A DNA stretch of 64,000 nucleotides from Alphaproteobacteria bacterium (lineage in GTDB: Bacteria > Pseudomonadota > Alphaproteobacteria > Micropepsales > Micropepsaceae), in assembly GCA_025350465.1 (NCBI GenBank), contig JANXXU010000016.1:1-64000 (forward strand). The letters run 5' to 3'. The stretch's first letter is position 1. Each line of letters opens with the position of its first letter. A program made the translations under genes and the position numbers. Shown here piece after piece: positions 35,121 to 43,683 of this stretch. The notes under the pieces were generated by a model. The model searched no databases. It saw nothing but the letters and a program-made list of their open reading frames with translations, and was not told where the DNA came from.

Positions 35121-35378
35121 ATGAACTCGCTGGTCTTTCGCCCTATCGAGCGCCAAGCCCAACGCATGAGAGAAATGATCGAGCGGCTCGACGTCGATAC
35201 GCTCAAGCTCGCCTGCCTTCGCAATGGCGATGCTTACGTCGAAGCTCGAGTTAAGTGCTTGGATTGCGGCAACACCGGTCAGTGCTTCCAATGGCTCGAC
35301 ACGCCGTCGCCCGATGTTGAGTCGCCGGTATTTTGCCCCAATGTTTCCGTGTTCGAAGACTGCAAGCGAGAACGGTGA
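35121..35378 (+). CDS. DUF6455 family small Cys-rich protein
   Basis: The 85-residue protein (ATG 35121, GGAGGG 4 nt upstream) has the family pattern: MREMIERLDVDTLKLACL, GDAYVEARVKCLDCGNTGQC, W, then FCPNVSVFEDC. Cys pairs could bind a metal or cluster. DUF6455 genes are often found with FNR/FixK-controlled genes of micro-oxic respiration, which fits the upstream box. No biochemical role is known. Confidence 0.82.
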   Translation: MNSLVFRPIERQAQRMREMIERLDVDTLKLACLRNGDAYVEARVKCLDCGNTGQCFQWLDTPSPDVESPVFCPNVSVFEDCKRER

Positions 35379-35432
35379 GGATGCCGCCGGTCCGATTTTC
35401 CACGCCGGCCCCCAACCTCCGCCGACAAGAAC

Positions 35433-36287
35433 TCACACCTCCGCCGTTTGCGATCCGCTCGCCCGGCGATAGTGCCGCCACGGCATCGCGAGCAACCCGA
35501 ACACGCCTTGGTCGCGGCGCTCGTCGAGGCCTTCCAGACCGTAGTCGATGTCCGCTCCCACGCGCGCCGGCGTGAAGGTGAAGAACACGCGATCCCAAAG
35601 CGACGTGATGTTGCCGTAATTGGTGTCGGTCAGACGCGGGTCGCGCGAATGATGGACCTTGTGCATGTTCGGCGAGGAGATAAAGAGGGCGAGGGCCGTG
35701 TCGACCGCCAGCGGCAGTTTGACGTTGGCGTGCTCGAGCAAACCTTGCAGCGTCGACCAGACGCGATAGACCATGAAGGCGGCCGGGCTGGCGCCGAGCG
35801 CGATCGCGGTCGCCGCGAGACCGATGTAGCGGATGACGCTTTCGCCGGGATGCTGACGGATCGTCGTCGTCACGTCGAGCATGGCGTCCGAATGATGGAT
35901 CTGATGGTAGCGCCAGAGCCCCGGAAATTTATGCATCGCGACGTGCACCAGATAGAACGAGAGGTCGAGCGCGAGGACGACGATCGCCACCGTCTGCCAC
36001 GGCGCCAGCGCGAACTTGTGAAGCGCGCCGAAGCTGAAGGTTTGGAGCCACACCAGCGCCAGCACCAAAGCCGTATTGAAGAACAAATTCGTTGCGAACG
36101 TCAGAAACGTGAGCGCCAGGTTGGGTATTAGATGCCGTGCCGAACGCCCGTCGCGCGCGTGGAGCGGGATGAGCGTCTCCACCAGCGCGACGCCGGTCAT
36201 GGCGATCAGGATGTAGGCGATGGCGCCGTAGCCTTGCTGAAACGGCGCGCTATTGATGAAGTCGGCAAGGAGCGTTGAAGCGGACAT
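35433..36287 (-). CDS. Fatty acid hydroxylase / sterol desaturase family protein, third copy
   Basis: The 284-residue membrane protein has His boxes FYLVHVAMHKFPGLWRYHQI-HH, TTTIRQHP and NMHKVHHSRD, then TNYGNITSLWDRVF, typical of the bacterial C-5 sterol desaturase-like branch. Four helices precede. ATG 36287 aligns with relatives; upstream codons overlap a structured element at 36373-36453. Converges with the DUF6455 gene. Confidence 0.9.
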   Translation of the reverse strand: MSASTLLADFINSAPFQQGYGAIAYILIAMTGVALVETLIPLHARDGRSARHLIPNLALTFLTFATNLFFNTALVLALVWLQTFSFGALHKFALAPWQTVAIVVLALDLSFYLVHVAMHKFPGLWRYHQIHHSDAMLDVTTTIRQHPGESVIRYIGLAATAIALGASPAAFMVYRVWSTLQGLLEHANVKLPLAVDTALALFISSPNMHKVHHSRDPRLTDTNYGNITSLWDRVFFTFTPARVGADIDYGLEGLDERRDQGVFGLLAMPWRHYRRASGSQTAEV

Positions 36288-36372
36288 GGGTCTTTGATCC
36301 CGTGTTTGAGCATCACACCCAAGATCGGCCGACCGGCGTCGAGAATGGACGAATGCGCCATGCTCAACGTCG

Positions 36373-36453
36373 CGTTCGGCCACCTCGGGTGAGGTTGGCC
36401 AAACGGTGCTTGAGCGTTGCTGTGCGCTTAACTGGGAGACCGCATCACCCCAG
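36373..36453 (-). ncRNA. Candidate structured leader, copy 1
   Basis: Sequence 36399-36453 recurs at 38369-38425 with the same parts in order: CCAAACGGTGCTTG, a GCG-rich stem ending CGCTTA, then CTGGG-N12-CCCAG as a hairpin with the loop GAGACCGC conserved. Stem bases differ between copies while pairing is kept. Next to it, CGTTCGGCCACCTC-GGGT-GAGGTTGGCC (36373-36400) makes a second strong hairpin only here. It lies 112 nt upstream of the hydroxylase gene on the minus strand. RNA function is inference. Confidence 0.35.
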
Positions 36454-36486
36454 ATCACGCACGATACTTCAGATAATGCGATTATG

Positions 36487-37490
36487 TCAATCGTCGGGAC
36501 GATAAATTTGCACGCCCGCCGGCGACCAGAACCAGCCGGCGCGCTGCGCGACAAAGAGGCGATCGAGCTCGGGCACGAAAAGCGAGGTGCGCGCGCCCGA
36601 CGTCGTCGCGACCGAAGTTAATTTCTTCAACCCCGTTGCGGAATATTCGAACACATCGATGAAGCCCTCGCCGCAACTGACATAATAATGTTGACGCTTC
36701 GCATCGAAATAGACGTCGTCGGCGTCGCCGCGCGTCGCGATCTCGGCCCTGCGGTTGCCGGAGACCGCGTCGAAGAGCACGAGGCGCGCCGGACTGCGAA
36801 ACGCCACCGCAAGCGTGTGGCCGGGCTCGTCGAGCGCCATCGGGAAATTCTCGCTCAGGCCTTGCGTCTTCCAATGCCAGATCGCGGCGCCGGCCGCGGC
36901 GTCGACCACTGTAACCTCGTGTGCGTCGGGCACGTTGACGAAGACGCGCGAGGTCAAGGGCGCGATCTGAAAGGCCTCGGGGTGAGCCGGCAGCGCGATA
37001 GTGCCGGTCCTTTTCAAGCTCGCCGGATCGATCACCGCGAGCGCGCCGTTGCCGTAGCCGACGACGAGTGTCCCGTTGCGCGGATCGACGCGCATATTGT
37101 CGGCATCCTCGCCGAGCGCGACGACGCCGCGCGGCGCATAGCTCGCGCCGTCGAAAAACTGCACCGTTCCATCGCCGGCCGATGAAACCGCGATCAGGCG
37201 AGAGTCGGGAAGGTAGGCGACGCCCTGCGGCTCATGCAGGCCGGCCAGGCGATGGATGACCTTCCTCGTTTGCAAGTCGATGATTTCGACCGAGCCGTTG
37301 CCGAGCTCGGCGACGAAGAGCCGCTTGCCCGCGACATCGACGGCGAGATGGTCGATGCGCCCGGAGACGTCCGGCAGCGCGATCGTCGCCTCGAGCGAGA
37401 GACCGGCCGTGCGCGGCGCAACGTCGCCGTGCGCCGCACCGACGAGCGCGGCGCCGAGTAGAATGACGGCCGACAGCTTTTCGGCGCGCA

Positions 37491-37491
<1 letters not shown>
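36487..37491 (-). CDS. Exported YVTN-type beta-propeller protein
   Basis: The 334-residue protein starts at GTG 37491, which shares its G with the SOD stop (TAGTG), giving tight coupling. A signal peptide (to about 21) is followed by about seven blades: GKRLFVAELGNGSVEIIDL, SRLIAVSSAGDGTVQFFDG, GTLVVGYGNGALAVIDP, RVFVNVPDAHEVTVVDA, KRQHYYVSCGEGFIDVFEY. Propellers of this type act as periplasmic scaffolds or enzymes. Made with the exported superoxide dismutase, so a linked oxidative-stress role is inferred. Confidence 0.82.
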
Positions 37492-38198
<707 letters not shown>

Positions 38199-38368
38199 CC
38201 CTGGTGAGGTGGTTGCTGTCGTTTCTTTTCACGATCTCGCTCGTCATCGAGCCGCGAGAAGCAAGCGCCGGCGACCGGCTTTGCGACAACGCGTCTGACG
38301 TTCGCAATGACGATAAATTGTTCTGCACCGATTGGACATACGTTTGACCGCCTGTGCATCAGGCCTTG

Positions 38369-38425
38369 CCAAACGGTGCTTGGCGCATTCGTCCGCGCTT
38401 AAACTGGGAGACCGCGATACCCCAG
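38369..38425 (-). ncRNA. Candidate structured leader, copy 2
   Basis: Second copy of the element at 36399-36453, same orientation, 171 nt upstream of the superoxide dismutase gene. CCAAACGGTGCTTG and CTGGGAGACCGC are identical to copy 1, and CTGGG (38404-38408) pairs with CCCAG (38421-38425). The middle stem changes from GAGCG/CGCTT to GGCGC/GCGCTT, a compensating change. Might be a shared RNA element or a dispersed repeat. Confidence 0.35.
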
Positions 38426-38485
38426 TGCATTCATCTTATGAACGCCGGCGTCACGCGTCAATCGACGCGCCAAGCGGGAAGTGGG

Positions 38486-38746
38486 TCAGTTTGAAATCGC
38501 GTGGCCGATTAGACGAGCCAGGCCCAATAAAGCCATAAGCGCAACGGCCCCGCCGGCAGAGCGAAGAAGGGCCGCTATAGTCGCCGTATTGATCTCGCGC
38601 TGCTCAAGTGTTGGTGGCGGATTGATGTGTGGATGTCGCTCGCGAAATCGGGTTGTCCATGCGTTGTAGCGCTCTGAGAGCGGCTTAGCCCAAGAGAAAA
38701 TTGCCGCTCCTACCGCTGCTGTTATGACAAAGGCCAGATAGGTCAT
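38486..38746 (-). CDS. Two-helix membrane protein, 86 residues
   Basis: ATG 38746 starts MTYLAFVITAAVGAAIFSWA, a first helix (about 3-19), a basic loop (ERYNAWTTRFRERHPHINPP) and a second helix (about 62-84). Codons upstream to 38833 have no ribosome site. Unknown function. Confidence 0.55.
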   Translation of the reverse strand: MTYLAFVITAAVGAAIFSWAKPLSERYNAWTTRFRERHPHINPPPTLEQREINTATIAALLRSAGGAVALMALLGLARLIGHAISN

Positions 38747-38849
38747 CGCACATTTTCCGGCGCCTCGATCGGCGCCACTATATCCGAAACTTCGATGGTG
38801 GATCAGTTTGTTGTCGGCCAATAACAAAATCAATTTGGACGGTCCGCTC

Positions 38850-39119
38850 TTAGGGCTTTTGCCGGCCGGAGATCAGTTTCAGCCAAGGGGCCGAATGGAA
38901 GGCGCTCATCAGCAAATACATCGCGACCATGCCGTTCAGCGGCGACGCACCTCCCATCGCCGCGCAGTGCATATCCGGCGCGCCGCCGCCGAGAACGCCA
39001 GTCAGCAGCGCCATGATCGCGAACGTCGGCGCGGCCGCGAGGCAGAGCCAGTCGGCTGCGCGCAACGCGGCCGCGGTGCCGCCTTCGCGACCGACAGCGC
39101 CGCGCGCGCTCCCGCCCAT
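38850..39119 (-). CDS. Small membrane protein of the ArsR/DUF899 operon
   Basis: The 89-residue protein (ATG 39119; a GTG at 39134 overlaps the DUF899 stop) has two helices and the striking loop GAPDMHCAAMGGASPLNGMV, then MYLLMSAFHSAPWLKLI. The same segment is seen in small membrane proteins that follow DUF899 genes in rhizobia and relatives (general knowledge). The His/Cys/Met loop might bind metal; that is inference. Confidence 0.7.
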   Translation of the reverse strand: MGGSARGAVGREGGTAAALRAADWLCLAAAPTFAIMALLTGVLGGGAPDMHCAAMGGASPLNGMVAMYLLMSAFHSAPWLKLISGRQKP

Positions 39120-39136
39120 ATGAGCCTCGCTCACGT

Positions 39137-39913
39137 TCAGCCCTTCGCGTATTGGTCGTGGTGGCGCCACCAGGCACCGTCCGACTCGTTGCGCCCCTTG
39201 GGTGCGCGGTCGAGCCACTGATACATCCCCCACAGGCCGTCGAGTCCGCGCGCGTAGGTCGAATAGGTATGATAGACGACGCCGTCCTCGAGCGTGAACG
39301 CGCTCATGCCCGGCCGCTCGCGCATGTAGGTGGCGGCGTCGGTTCCCGACATGACCGCGAATTTGTTCGGACGACTCTCGCCGCCGGTTTCCGGTTTTGG
39401 GTTCGCCGCCGGTTTACCCGGGCGGTAGTTGTATTCGAAGCCGCCCTTGTGCTGCTGCTCCTCGGTGATCGAGGTGTTGAAGTCGTAGTTGAAGTCGCCG
39501 CCGAGCGAGGACGCCCAGGGAAACGTCCACCCCATTCGCCGCTTGAACGCCTCAAGCTTGGCGACGGGCGCGCGCGACACTGCCGCCAGCGTGACGTCGT
39601 GATTGGCGAGGTGGACGGCAAAACCGTCGAAGCCGTCCGCGATCGTCGAGCACGTCGGACACCCGGCCTTGTAGTCCGCCCCGAACATGAAGTGATAGAC
39701 GAGGAGCTGCGAGCGCCCGTCGAAGAGATCGGCGAGCGACGCGCTCCCTTTGCCGGTCTCGAAGCGATAAGCCTTCTCGATCCTGACCCACGGCAGCGCT
39801 TGGCGTCGGCGCGCCAGCTCGTCGCTGCGCCGCGTCAGCTCCTTCTCGTCCTTGAGCAGCTCGAGCCGTGTCTTGAGCCATTGCTCGCGCGTTGCGGTTT
39901 CATGTGTTGTCAT
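39137..39913 (-). CDS. DUF899 family thioredoxin-like protein
   Basis: The 258-residue protein follows the family throughout: EQWLKTRLELLKDEKELTRR, DELARRRQALPWVRIEKAY, VYHFMFGADYKAGCPTCSTI with a CPTC redox-like motif, SRAPVAKLEAFKRRMGWTFP, FNYDFNTS and a C-terminal WLDRAPKGRNES. DUF899 proteins have a thioredoxin fold and unknown substrate. Third gene of an ArsR-led operon. Confidence 0.92.
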   Translation of the reverse strand: MTTHETATREQWLKTRLELLKDEKELTRRSDELARRRQALPWVRIEKAYRFETGKGSASLADLFDGRSQLLVYHFMFGADYKAGCPTCSTIADGFDGFAVHLANHDVTLAAVSRAPVAKLEAFKRRMGWTFPWASSLGGDFNYDFNTSITEEQQHKGGFEYNYRPGKPAANPKPETGGESRPNKFAVMSGTDAATYMRERPGMSAFTLEDGVVYHTYSTYARGLDGLWGMYQWLDRAPKGRNESDGAWWRHHDQYAKG

Positions 39914-39952
39914 ATCGGCCTCCTATGGCGTCGCATGTTTGCGTGAATGGGA

Positions 39953-40390
39953 TCAGGCGAAGACGTCGAGCGGGCGTCCCGTCTCGAGAAACGATTTGAG
40001 GCTTGAAAGTACGCGCGGCCAGCCGTTGGAGATCCGGCGGCGCATATCGGGCGTAAGCTCGTCGTGCGTCACCGTCAGGCGCACCATCTGGCCGACGGTT
40101 TCGATATCGATGGCGACGCGCGAATGTTTCGACGCGTCGGCCGCGTCCGCGACGTCGCCCCAGGTCAAGACCAAACGTTTGTTGGGCGTGCTCTCCACCA
40201 CCTTGCCGACGTGCTTGACCGTGCGCTTGCCGTCGTCGGCAACGAGCTCCCATTTCGAGCCGGGCTTCCAATCGGTGACCTGCTCGTGCCGCCAATATTG
40301 GCGCGTCAACTCGCCCTCGACGAGCGCCTGCCACACCTTTTGCGGCGTGGCGGCGATGTAGGTGACGTAGACGAAGGGCGCGTTGTTCAT
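39953..40390 (-). CDS. SRPBCC (AHSA1-type) protein
   Basis: The 145-residue protein has the START-like pattern VYVTYIAATPQKVWQALVEG, QYWRHEQVTDWKPGSKWELV, LVLTWGDV and a C-terminal helix (GWPRVLSSLKSFLETG). Genes of this type almost always follow an ArsR regulator and may bind a small hydrophobic ligand. The ATG is 1 nt from the ArsR stop. Confidence 0.88.
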   Translation of the reverse strand: MNNAPFVYVTYIAATPQKVWQALVEGELTRQYWRHEQVTDWKPGSKWELVADDGKRTVKHVGKVVESTPNKRLVLTWGDVADAADASKHSRVAIDIETVGQMVRLTVTHDELTPDMRRRISNGWPRVLSSLKSFLETGRPLDVFA

Positions 40391-40391
40391 G

Positions 40392-40709
40392 TCATTTCCT
40401 TTCGAGTTTGGCTTTGAAGTTGGAAAGGGCGTCGAGCCGCCCGCGTTCGAATTTGCGAATCCAGCGCTCATAGATCTCGTGGATAGGAACCGGGTTGAAG
40501 GTATGCAGCTTTTCGCGGCCCACCCGCCGGACCGAGATCAGATTGGCGTCCTCCAAAAGTTCCAAATGTTGCGTCACCGATTGGCGCGCCATGTCGAGCC
40601 CCTTGCACAATTCGCCCAGCGTCTGCCCGTTCTTGGCGTGCAGACGATCGATGAGTTCCCGCCGGCTCGGATCGGCCAGCGCCTTGAACACCTTGTCGAT
40701 CGCCTTCAT
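40392..40709 (-). CDS. ArsR-family transcriptional regulator
   Basis: The 105-residue winged-helix protein has KVFKALADPSRRELIDRLHA, the recognition helix ARQSVTQHLELLEDANLI and the wing VRRVGREKLHTFNP, then a C-terminal helix WIRKFERGRLDAL. No metal-binding Cys motif is seen, as usual for SRPBCC-linked members. It likely represses its own operon through the palindrome upstream. Confidence 0.92.
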   Translation of the reverse strand: MKAIDKVFKALADPSRRELIDRLHAKNGQTLGELCKGLDMARQSVTQHLELLEDANLISVRRVGREKLHTFNPVPIHEIYERWIRKFERGRLDALSNFKAKLERK

Positions 40710-40747
40710 CGGTCTGTTCCAGCTTCAACTAAAGGGCAGGCAATAAC

Positions 40748-40767
40748 CTGCATAACGATATATGCAG
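40748..40767 (-). promoter_or_regulatory. ArsR operator palindrome
   Basis: CTGCATA-ACGATA-TATGCAG is a perfect 7-bp inverted repeat 39 nt before the ArsR ATG. A third half-site, CCTGCATGT, follows at about 40774. Several ArsR/SRPBCC operons carry such TGCAT-rich sites; assignment here rests on position and symmetry. Confidence 0.6.
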
Positions 40768-40838
40768 TCAAACACCTGCATGTCAAGCGCGTTGACTCTT
40801 GAGGGGGAAGCAAGGTGTCCACCGAACCACTGCGGTGT

Positions 40839-41570
40839 TCAGTCGGGAAACGCCTTGGCGACCGCGCGCTGGACGGCCTCGTGCGCGCCGGTTTTCAGAA
40901 ACGTGCCGTGCGCGCCGAGCAGCGCGTCGAATTTGAGCGTGAGCAGCCGCTCGAAATCCGCGCGCAGCGACGCGCCCGGCGGCGTCGCCGCTCTCAGCCA
41001 AATCGGGCCGACCACCGTCGTCTTCGGGAAGCCGATGAACGGCATGACGATGCGCGCCGCGAGATTGTTGTTGCTGTAATCGCCGTAGTGCTGGAGCGAG
41101 TCGCAGGTGAGGAGAACGCCTTTACCGGCACCGAGCACGAGTGCCGATTCCGGAAATGCGGCGGCGCTGAACGAGAGCAAGCGCGCCCCGCCGAACGGCA
41201 GCGCGCCCCCGTCGCTCAGCACGCGATCGATCGCCGGCTCGCGGTAACGCGCGCCCCCCTCTTGGCACCAGAACAAAGGTTTATAGCGCGCCACATAGAA
41301 CGGATCGTCGCGGCCGTGCGCGGCACCCAAGCGGATGATGTGCTTGACGGCGCCCAGCGCGTCGAGATCGCGCAAGCCCCGCGCGTTCAACCGTACGGGA
41401 TTGATCAGCGTGAGTTCTTTGCCCGACCGCACGATCGCCATATTGCGCGACAGCCGCACGAAGCGATTGAACCTGATACTGCCGCGCGCCATGAAAAGAT
41501 CGTCGCCGATCTTCTTGATCCGCTGATGCGGAGAGACGGGTGGAAAATCCTTCGCGGCGGACTCCGGCAT
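40839..41570 (-). CDS. Metallo-beta-lactamase-superfamily-like protein (DUF4336-type)
   Basis: The 243-residue protein (ATG 41570) contains DLFMARGSIRFNRFVRLSRN, a LINPVRLNARGLRDLDALG segment, GAAHGRDDPFYVARY and a C-terminal LGAHGTFLKTGAHEAVQRAV. The order resembles DUF4336/MBL-like proteins in which the HxHxDH motif is reduced; only single His residues remain at the expected places. Enzymatic activity is therefore doubtful. Stands alone beside a repeat region. Confidence 0.6.
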   Translation of the reverse strand: MPESAAKDFPPVSPHQRIKKIGDDLFMARGSIRFNRFVRLSRNMAIVRSGKELTLINPVRLNARGLRDLDALGAVKHIIRLGAAHGRDDPFYVARYKPLFWCQEGGARYREPAIDRVLSDGGALPFGGARLLSFSAAAFPESALVLGAGKGVLLTCDSLQHYGDYSNNNLAARIVMPFIGFPKTTVVGPIWLRAATPPGASLRADFERLLTLKFDALLGAHGTFLKTGAHEAVQRAVAKAFPD

Positions 41571-41689
41571 TGGGTAAAGACTCCTGCAAACTGTGAGCAA
41601 CTGGCAATTCGATGATGAAGTGGGCCACGCCTGCACGGCGAAGGCAATAAGAGCTAAGCTTTTGGGGACACACGATCGCGCCCACGTTC

Positions 41690-41757
41690 ATCTTCCCCCC
41701 TTCCGTCTGCCGTCGCTTTGCTCCGCCAGCCACCTTCCCCCGCAAGGGGGGAAGATA
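41690..41757. repeat. Palindromic repeat of the TATCTTCCCCC family, extended copy
   Basis: CTTCCCCC-GCAA-GGGGGGAAG (41734-41755) is preceded at 41690 by a further ATCTTCCCCCC half. Similar 27-bp palindromes occur at 45091, 52607, 54200 and 55983. The flank GCGCGCATCCGCAC (about 41778-41791) also recurs at 45146. Confidence 0.7.
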
Positions 41758-41804
41758 GACAGGAGACGCAGAGTTAGCGCGCATCCGCACACTCTCCATT
41801 ACTC

Positions 41805-41839
41805 AAGGCTGGTCGATTTCCGCGCGCACGACTTTGTGC
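41805..41839. repeat. 35-bp direct repeat, left copy (S24 gene 3' end)
   Basis: This copies the last 12 codons of the S24 repressor gene (HKVVRAEIDQP and stop on the complement strand) with 33 of 35 matches to 42286-42320. It abuts the stop codon of the small membrane gene at 41839, so that gene is framed by two copies of the repressor 3' end. Confidence 0.75.
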
Positions 41840-42246
41840 TATTTGCCGTCTCCAGGCGGCGCGTTGCTCGCGTCGCGTTTGAACCAGGCGGGCGCGTCGC
41901 CGGTGAAGAGAAGCGTGATCGCGGTCGCCCAGAGCACGAACAGCAGATAATAGGCCGTCGCCGCCAGCGCATCGGCGCGAAACCGTGTGCCCGCATCGAG
42001 TACGAGTTGCGGCACGGCTCCAACTGTCAGAACGAGACCAAGCCAACGTGCCCAATTCGCCCGCCCGCGCGCGATCAACCAGATCAAAACGACCTGTACG
42101 CCGAACACGAGAAGCAACCCGAAGACATAAATGAGCTTCGCAGGGAAGTCGCCTTCAAGCCAATGTCTGCCGATTGTCGCTCGATTGAGCCCCGCCGACG
42201 CGAGCGTCAGCAGCAACGCCAAATAAGCGAGAGCTTCAAAACGCAT
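41839..42246 (-). CDS. Four-helix membrane protein inside a direct-repeat cassette
   Basis: The 135-residue protein starts MRFEALAYLALLLTLASAGL at ATG 42246 and has helices at about 3-19, 38-58, 70-90 and 98-118. A short charged end (WFKRDASNAPPGDGK) follows. The TAG stop shares its last base with the 35-bp repeat. No family recognised. Framing by duplicated repressor 3' ends suggests it was inserted there. Confidence 0.6.
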   Translation of the reverse strand: MRFEALAYLALLLTLASAGLNRATIGRHWLEGDFPAKLIYVFGLLLVFGVQVVLIWLIARGRANWARWLGLVLTVGAVPQLVLDAGTRFRADALAATAYYLLFVLWATAITLLFTGDAPAWFKRDASNAPPGDGK

Positions 42247-42283
42247 CACGTTTTTCGGCCGGGTCTCCACGCGCGTTTCCCCT

Positions 42284-43060
42284 CTAAGGCTGGTCGATCT
42301 CCGCGCGCACCACTTTGTGCGAGATCACGATCTCTTCGCCTTCTTTGAGTTGGTCGAGGCGCAAGGGGGCTTGGTGGTCGGGGTGGTTCGACAAAGGCCA
42401 CAGGCGCGGGATGCCGTCTTTCTCGTGGCGGTATTCTTTGATCGAGGCTTCGACTTCCGCGCCGCGAAAGCGCTGCACCACCACGCGCTCGCCGTGGATC
42501 GGTCCGCGGCCGAGCTCGATATATGCGACGCAAATCACGATCGTGCCGTGCGGGAAGACTTCGTTCATCAAGGGGCCGCGCACTTCCAGCGCGATCGGCG
42601 TCAGCCCCGCGAATTTCGGGTCGATGCGCACCGGCGTCTCGTATTGGTCTTCCTCCGGCCACTCCAATGCCGTCCTCCACGATCCTGCTTGCACCGCGCC
42701 GATGACGCGAATGTTGGCGACGGCCTTGCCCAGGAACGCGAGCGCGCGCCGCTCGCGCGCCGACGGCGCCAGCGCGATGAGCGCGCCCTTCGCGCCCGAG
42801 CCCGCGCTTTCGTTGAGCGTGACGCCGGCGAGCGCCAGCACTTCGGCCTCGCGGATCGCCGGGCGGCCGAGCCCGGCGAGCGCCTTGGCGAATTTCTTGG
42901 CGATGGCGAGCGGCAGCGCCTCTTCCGCGTAACGCTCCTCGTCGAAATAACGCTGGATCGAGGAGGCGTCGGCATAGCCCATCGCCAGCGCCAACTTTCG
43001 CAAGGAAAGTCCGCTCTGTGTCCTGAGCTTGCGCAAGCGCGCCGGAATCGTCTGAGCCAT
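42284..43060 (-). CDS. XRE/S24-type phage-like repressor with altered active site
   Basis: The 258-residue protein (ATG 43060) has an N-terminal HTH (PARLRKLRTQSGLSLRKLAL, AMGYADASSIQRYFD) and a C-terminal S24/LexA-like domain. The nucleophile position reads GPLMN (Leu164) instead of GPSMN, while Lys208 is present in IKEYR. Without Ser, self-cleavage is unlikely, so the protein may be a non-inducible repressor. It stands at the edge of the phage-like island and reads away from it. Confidence 0.8.
   Translation of the reverse strand: MAQTIPARLRKLRTQSGLSLRKLALAMGYADASSIQRYFDEERYAEEALPLAIAKKFAKALAGLGRPAIREAEVLALAGVTLNESAGSGAKGALIALAPSARERRALAFLGKAVANIRVIGAVQAGSWRTALEWPEEDQYETPVRIDPKFAGLTPIALEVRGPLMNEVFPHGTIVICVAYIELGRGPIHGERVVVQRFRGAEVEASIKEYRHEKDGIPRLWPLSNHPDHQAPLRLDQLKEGEEIVISHKVVRAEIDQP
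42286..42320. repeat. 35-bp direct repeat, right copy (3' end of the intact S24 gene)
   Basis: This is the true 3' end of the repressor gene at 42284-43060. A third, more diverged version is the end of the truncated gene at 14594-14628. Confidence 0.75.
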
Positions 43061-43099
43061 GGCCGCCGATCGTGCGGTCATCCGCGTATGCTTTCCACG

Positions 43100-43127
43100 T
43101 TGACATCATACGCATAATACATATGTT
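43100..43127 (+). promoter_or_regulatory. Promoter and operator-like motif upstream of the repressor
   Basis: TTGACA (43100-43105), 16 nt and TATGTT (43122-43127) form a promoter directed into the island. Inside it, CATACGCATAATAC (43107-43120) recurs as CATACGCATCATAC at 43297-43310, near a second TTGACA (43316-43321). These are candidate repressor sites on either side of a 170-nt gap. Confidence 0.45.
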
Positions 43128-43496
43128 GGATGCACGAAGCGCGGTCGAGTCGCATGGCCATCGAGCCCTCCTTGAGGGTGGTGGTCTGAGCGGCCGGGTG
43201 CCGCGGAAGGCTGCCATTTAACACCAGGTGCATAGGCGATGTCGCGCGCGAAGTGGGACCCTTTGACGAACCATGAGACTAGATGCAGCGCTGCACCATA
43301 CGCATCATACGACGGATTGACATACGCGCCGCGCGGTGCGGGCGCGGCCCCGCTGGCCGGATCCTCCTCCCCTCCGCCGTGGGGCCGCGCTTCTTCTTCT
43401 TCTTCTTTTCCCCCGGGTGCCCCATCGGCGCCTGACACGTCTTTCAGACTTCGCGCCGCCGCCGGGAGGGCGAGGGGTTTTGACGGCCCTCCCGGC
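43128..43496. other. Repressor-island intergenic stretch
   Basis: No convincing gene. It holds the second CATACGCAT motif (43297-43310), a GC-rich segment and a TTC-repeat tract (about 43391-43408). Open frames on both strands are Pro/Ser/Arg-rich and look like GC-skew shadows. Confidence 0.4.
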
Positions 43497-43667
43497 ATGT
43501 GGGCGCGGCTCGGCTTGAGGCGAAGAATCTCCGTACACGGACGAATCGTCGATTGCCGCGGCGTGCTCGTCTTCGTGCCCCAGGAGCCCGCGACCTTCTG
43601 GCTGATGTACGACGTCTTTGCCGCCCTCGCGCTCATGGCCGGCGCCCTGCTGGGCTTCGCGACGTGA
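43497..43667 (+). CDS. Small membrane protein, 56 residues
   Basis: ATG 43497 begins MWARLGLRRRISVHGRIVDC, followed by a hydrophobic helix (FWLMYDVFAALALMAGALLG, about 34-53). The layout, basic N-terminus and one helix near the end, is seen in small phage or holin-like proteins, but support is only topological. No good ribosome site. Confidence 0.35.
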   Translation: MWARLGLRRRISVHGRIVDCRGVLVFVPQEPATFWLMYDVFAALALMAGALLGFAT

Positions 43668-43683
43668 GCGCAACCAAAAATCA

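Noticed and set aside
40839-41570. Active metallo-beta-lactamase
   Set aside because: The HxHxDH zinc motif is not present, so only a superfamily-like call is justified.
43385-43415. TTC-repeat tract as a phase-variation switch
   Set aside because: It does not lie within a gene with a start and stop that change with repeat number.
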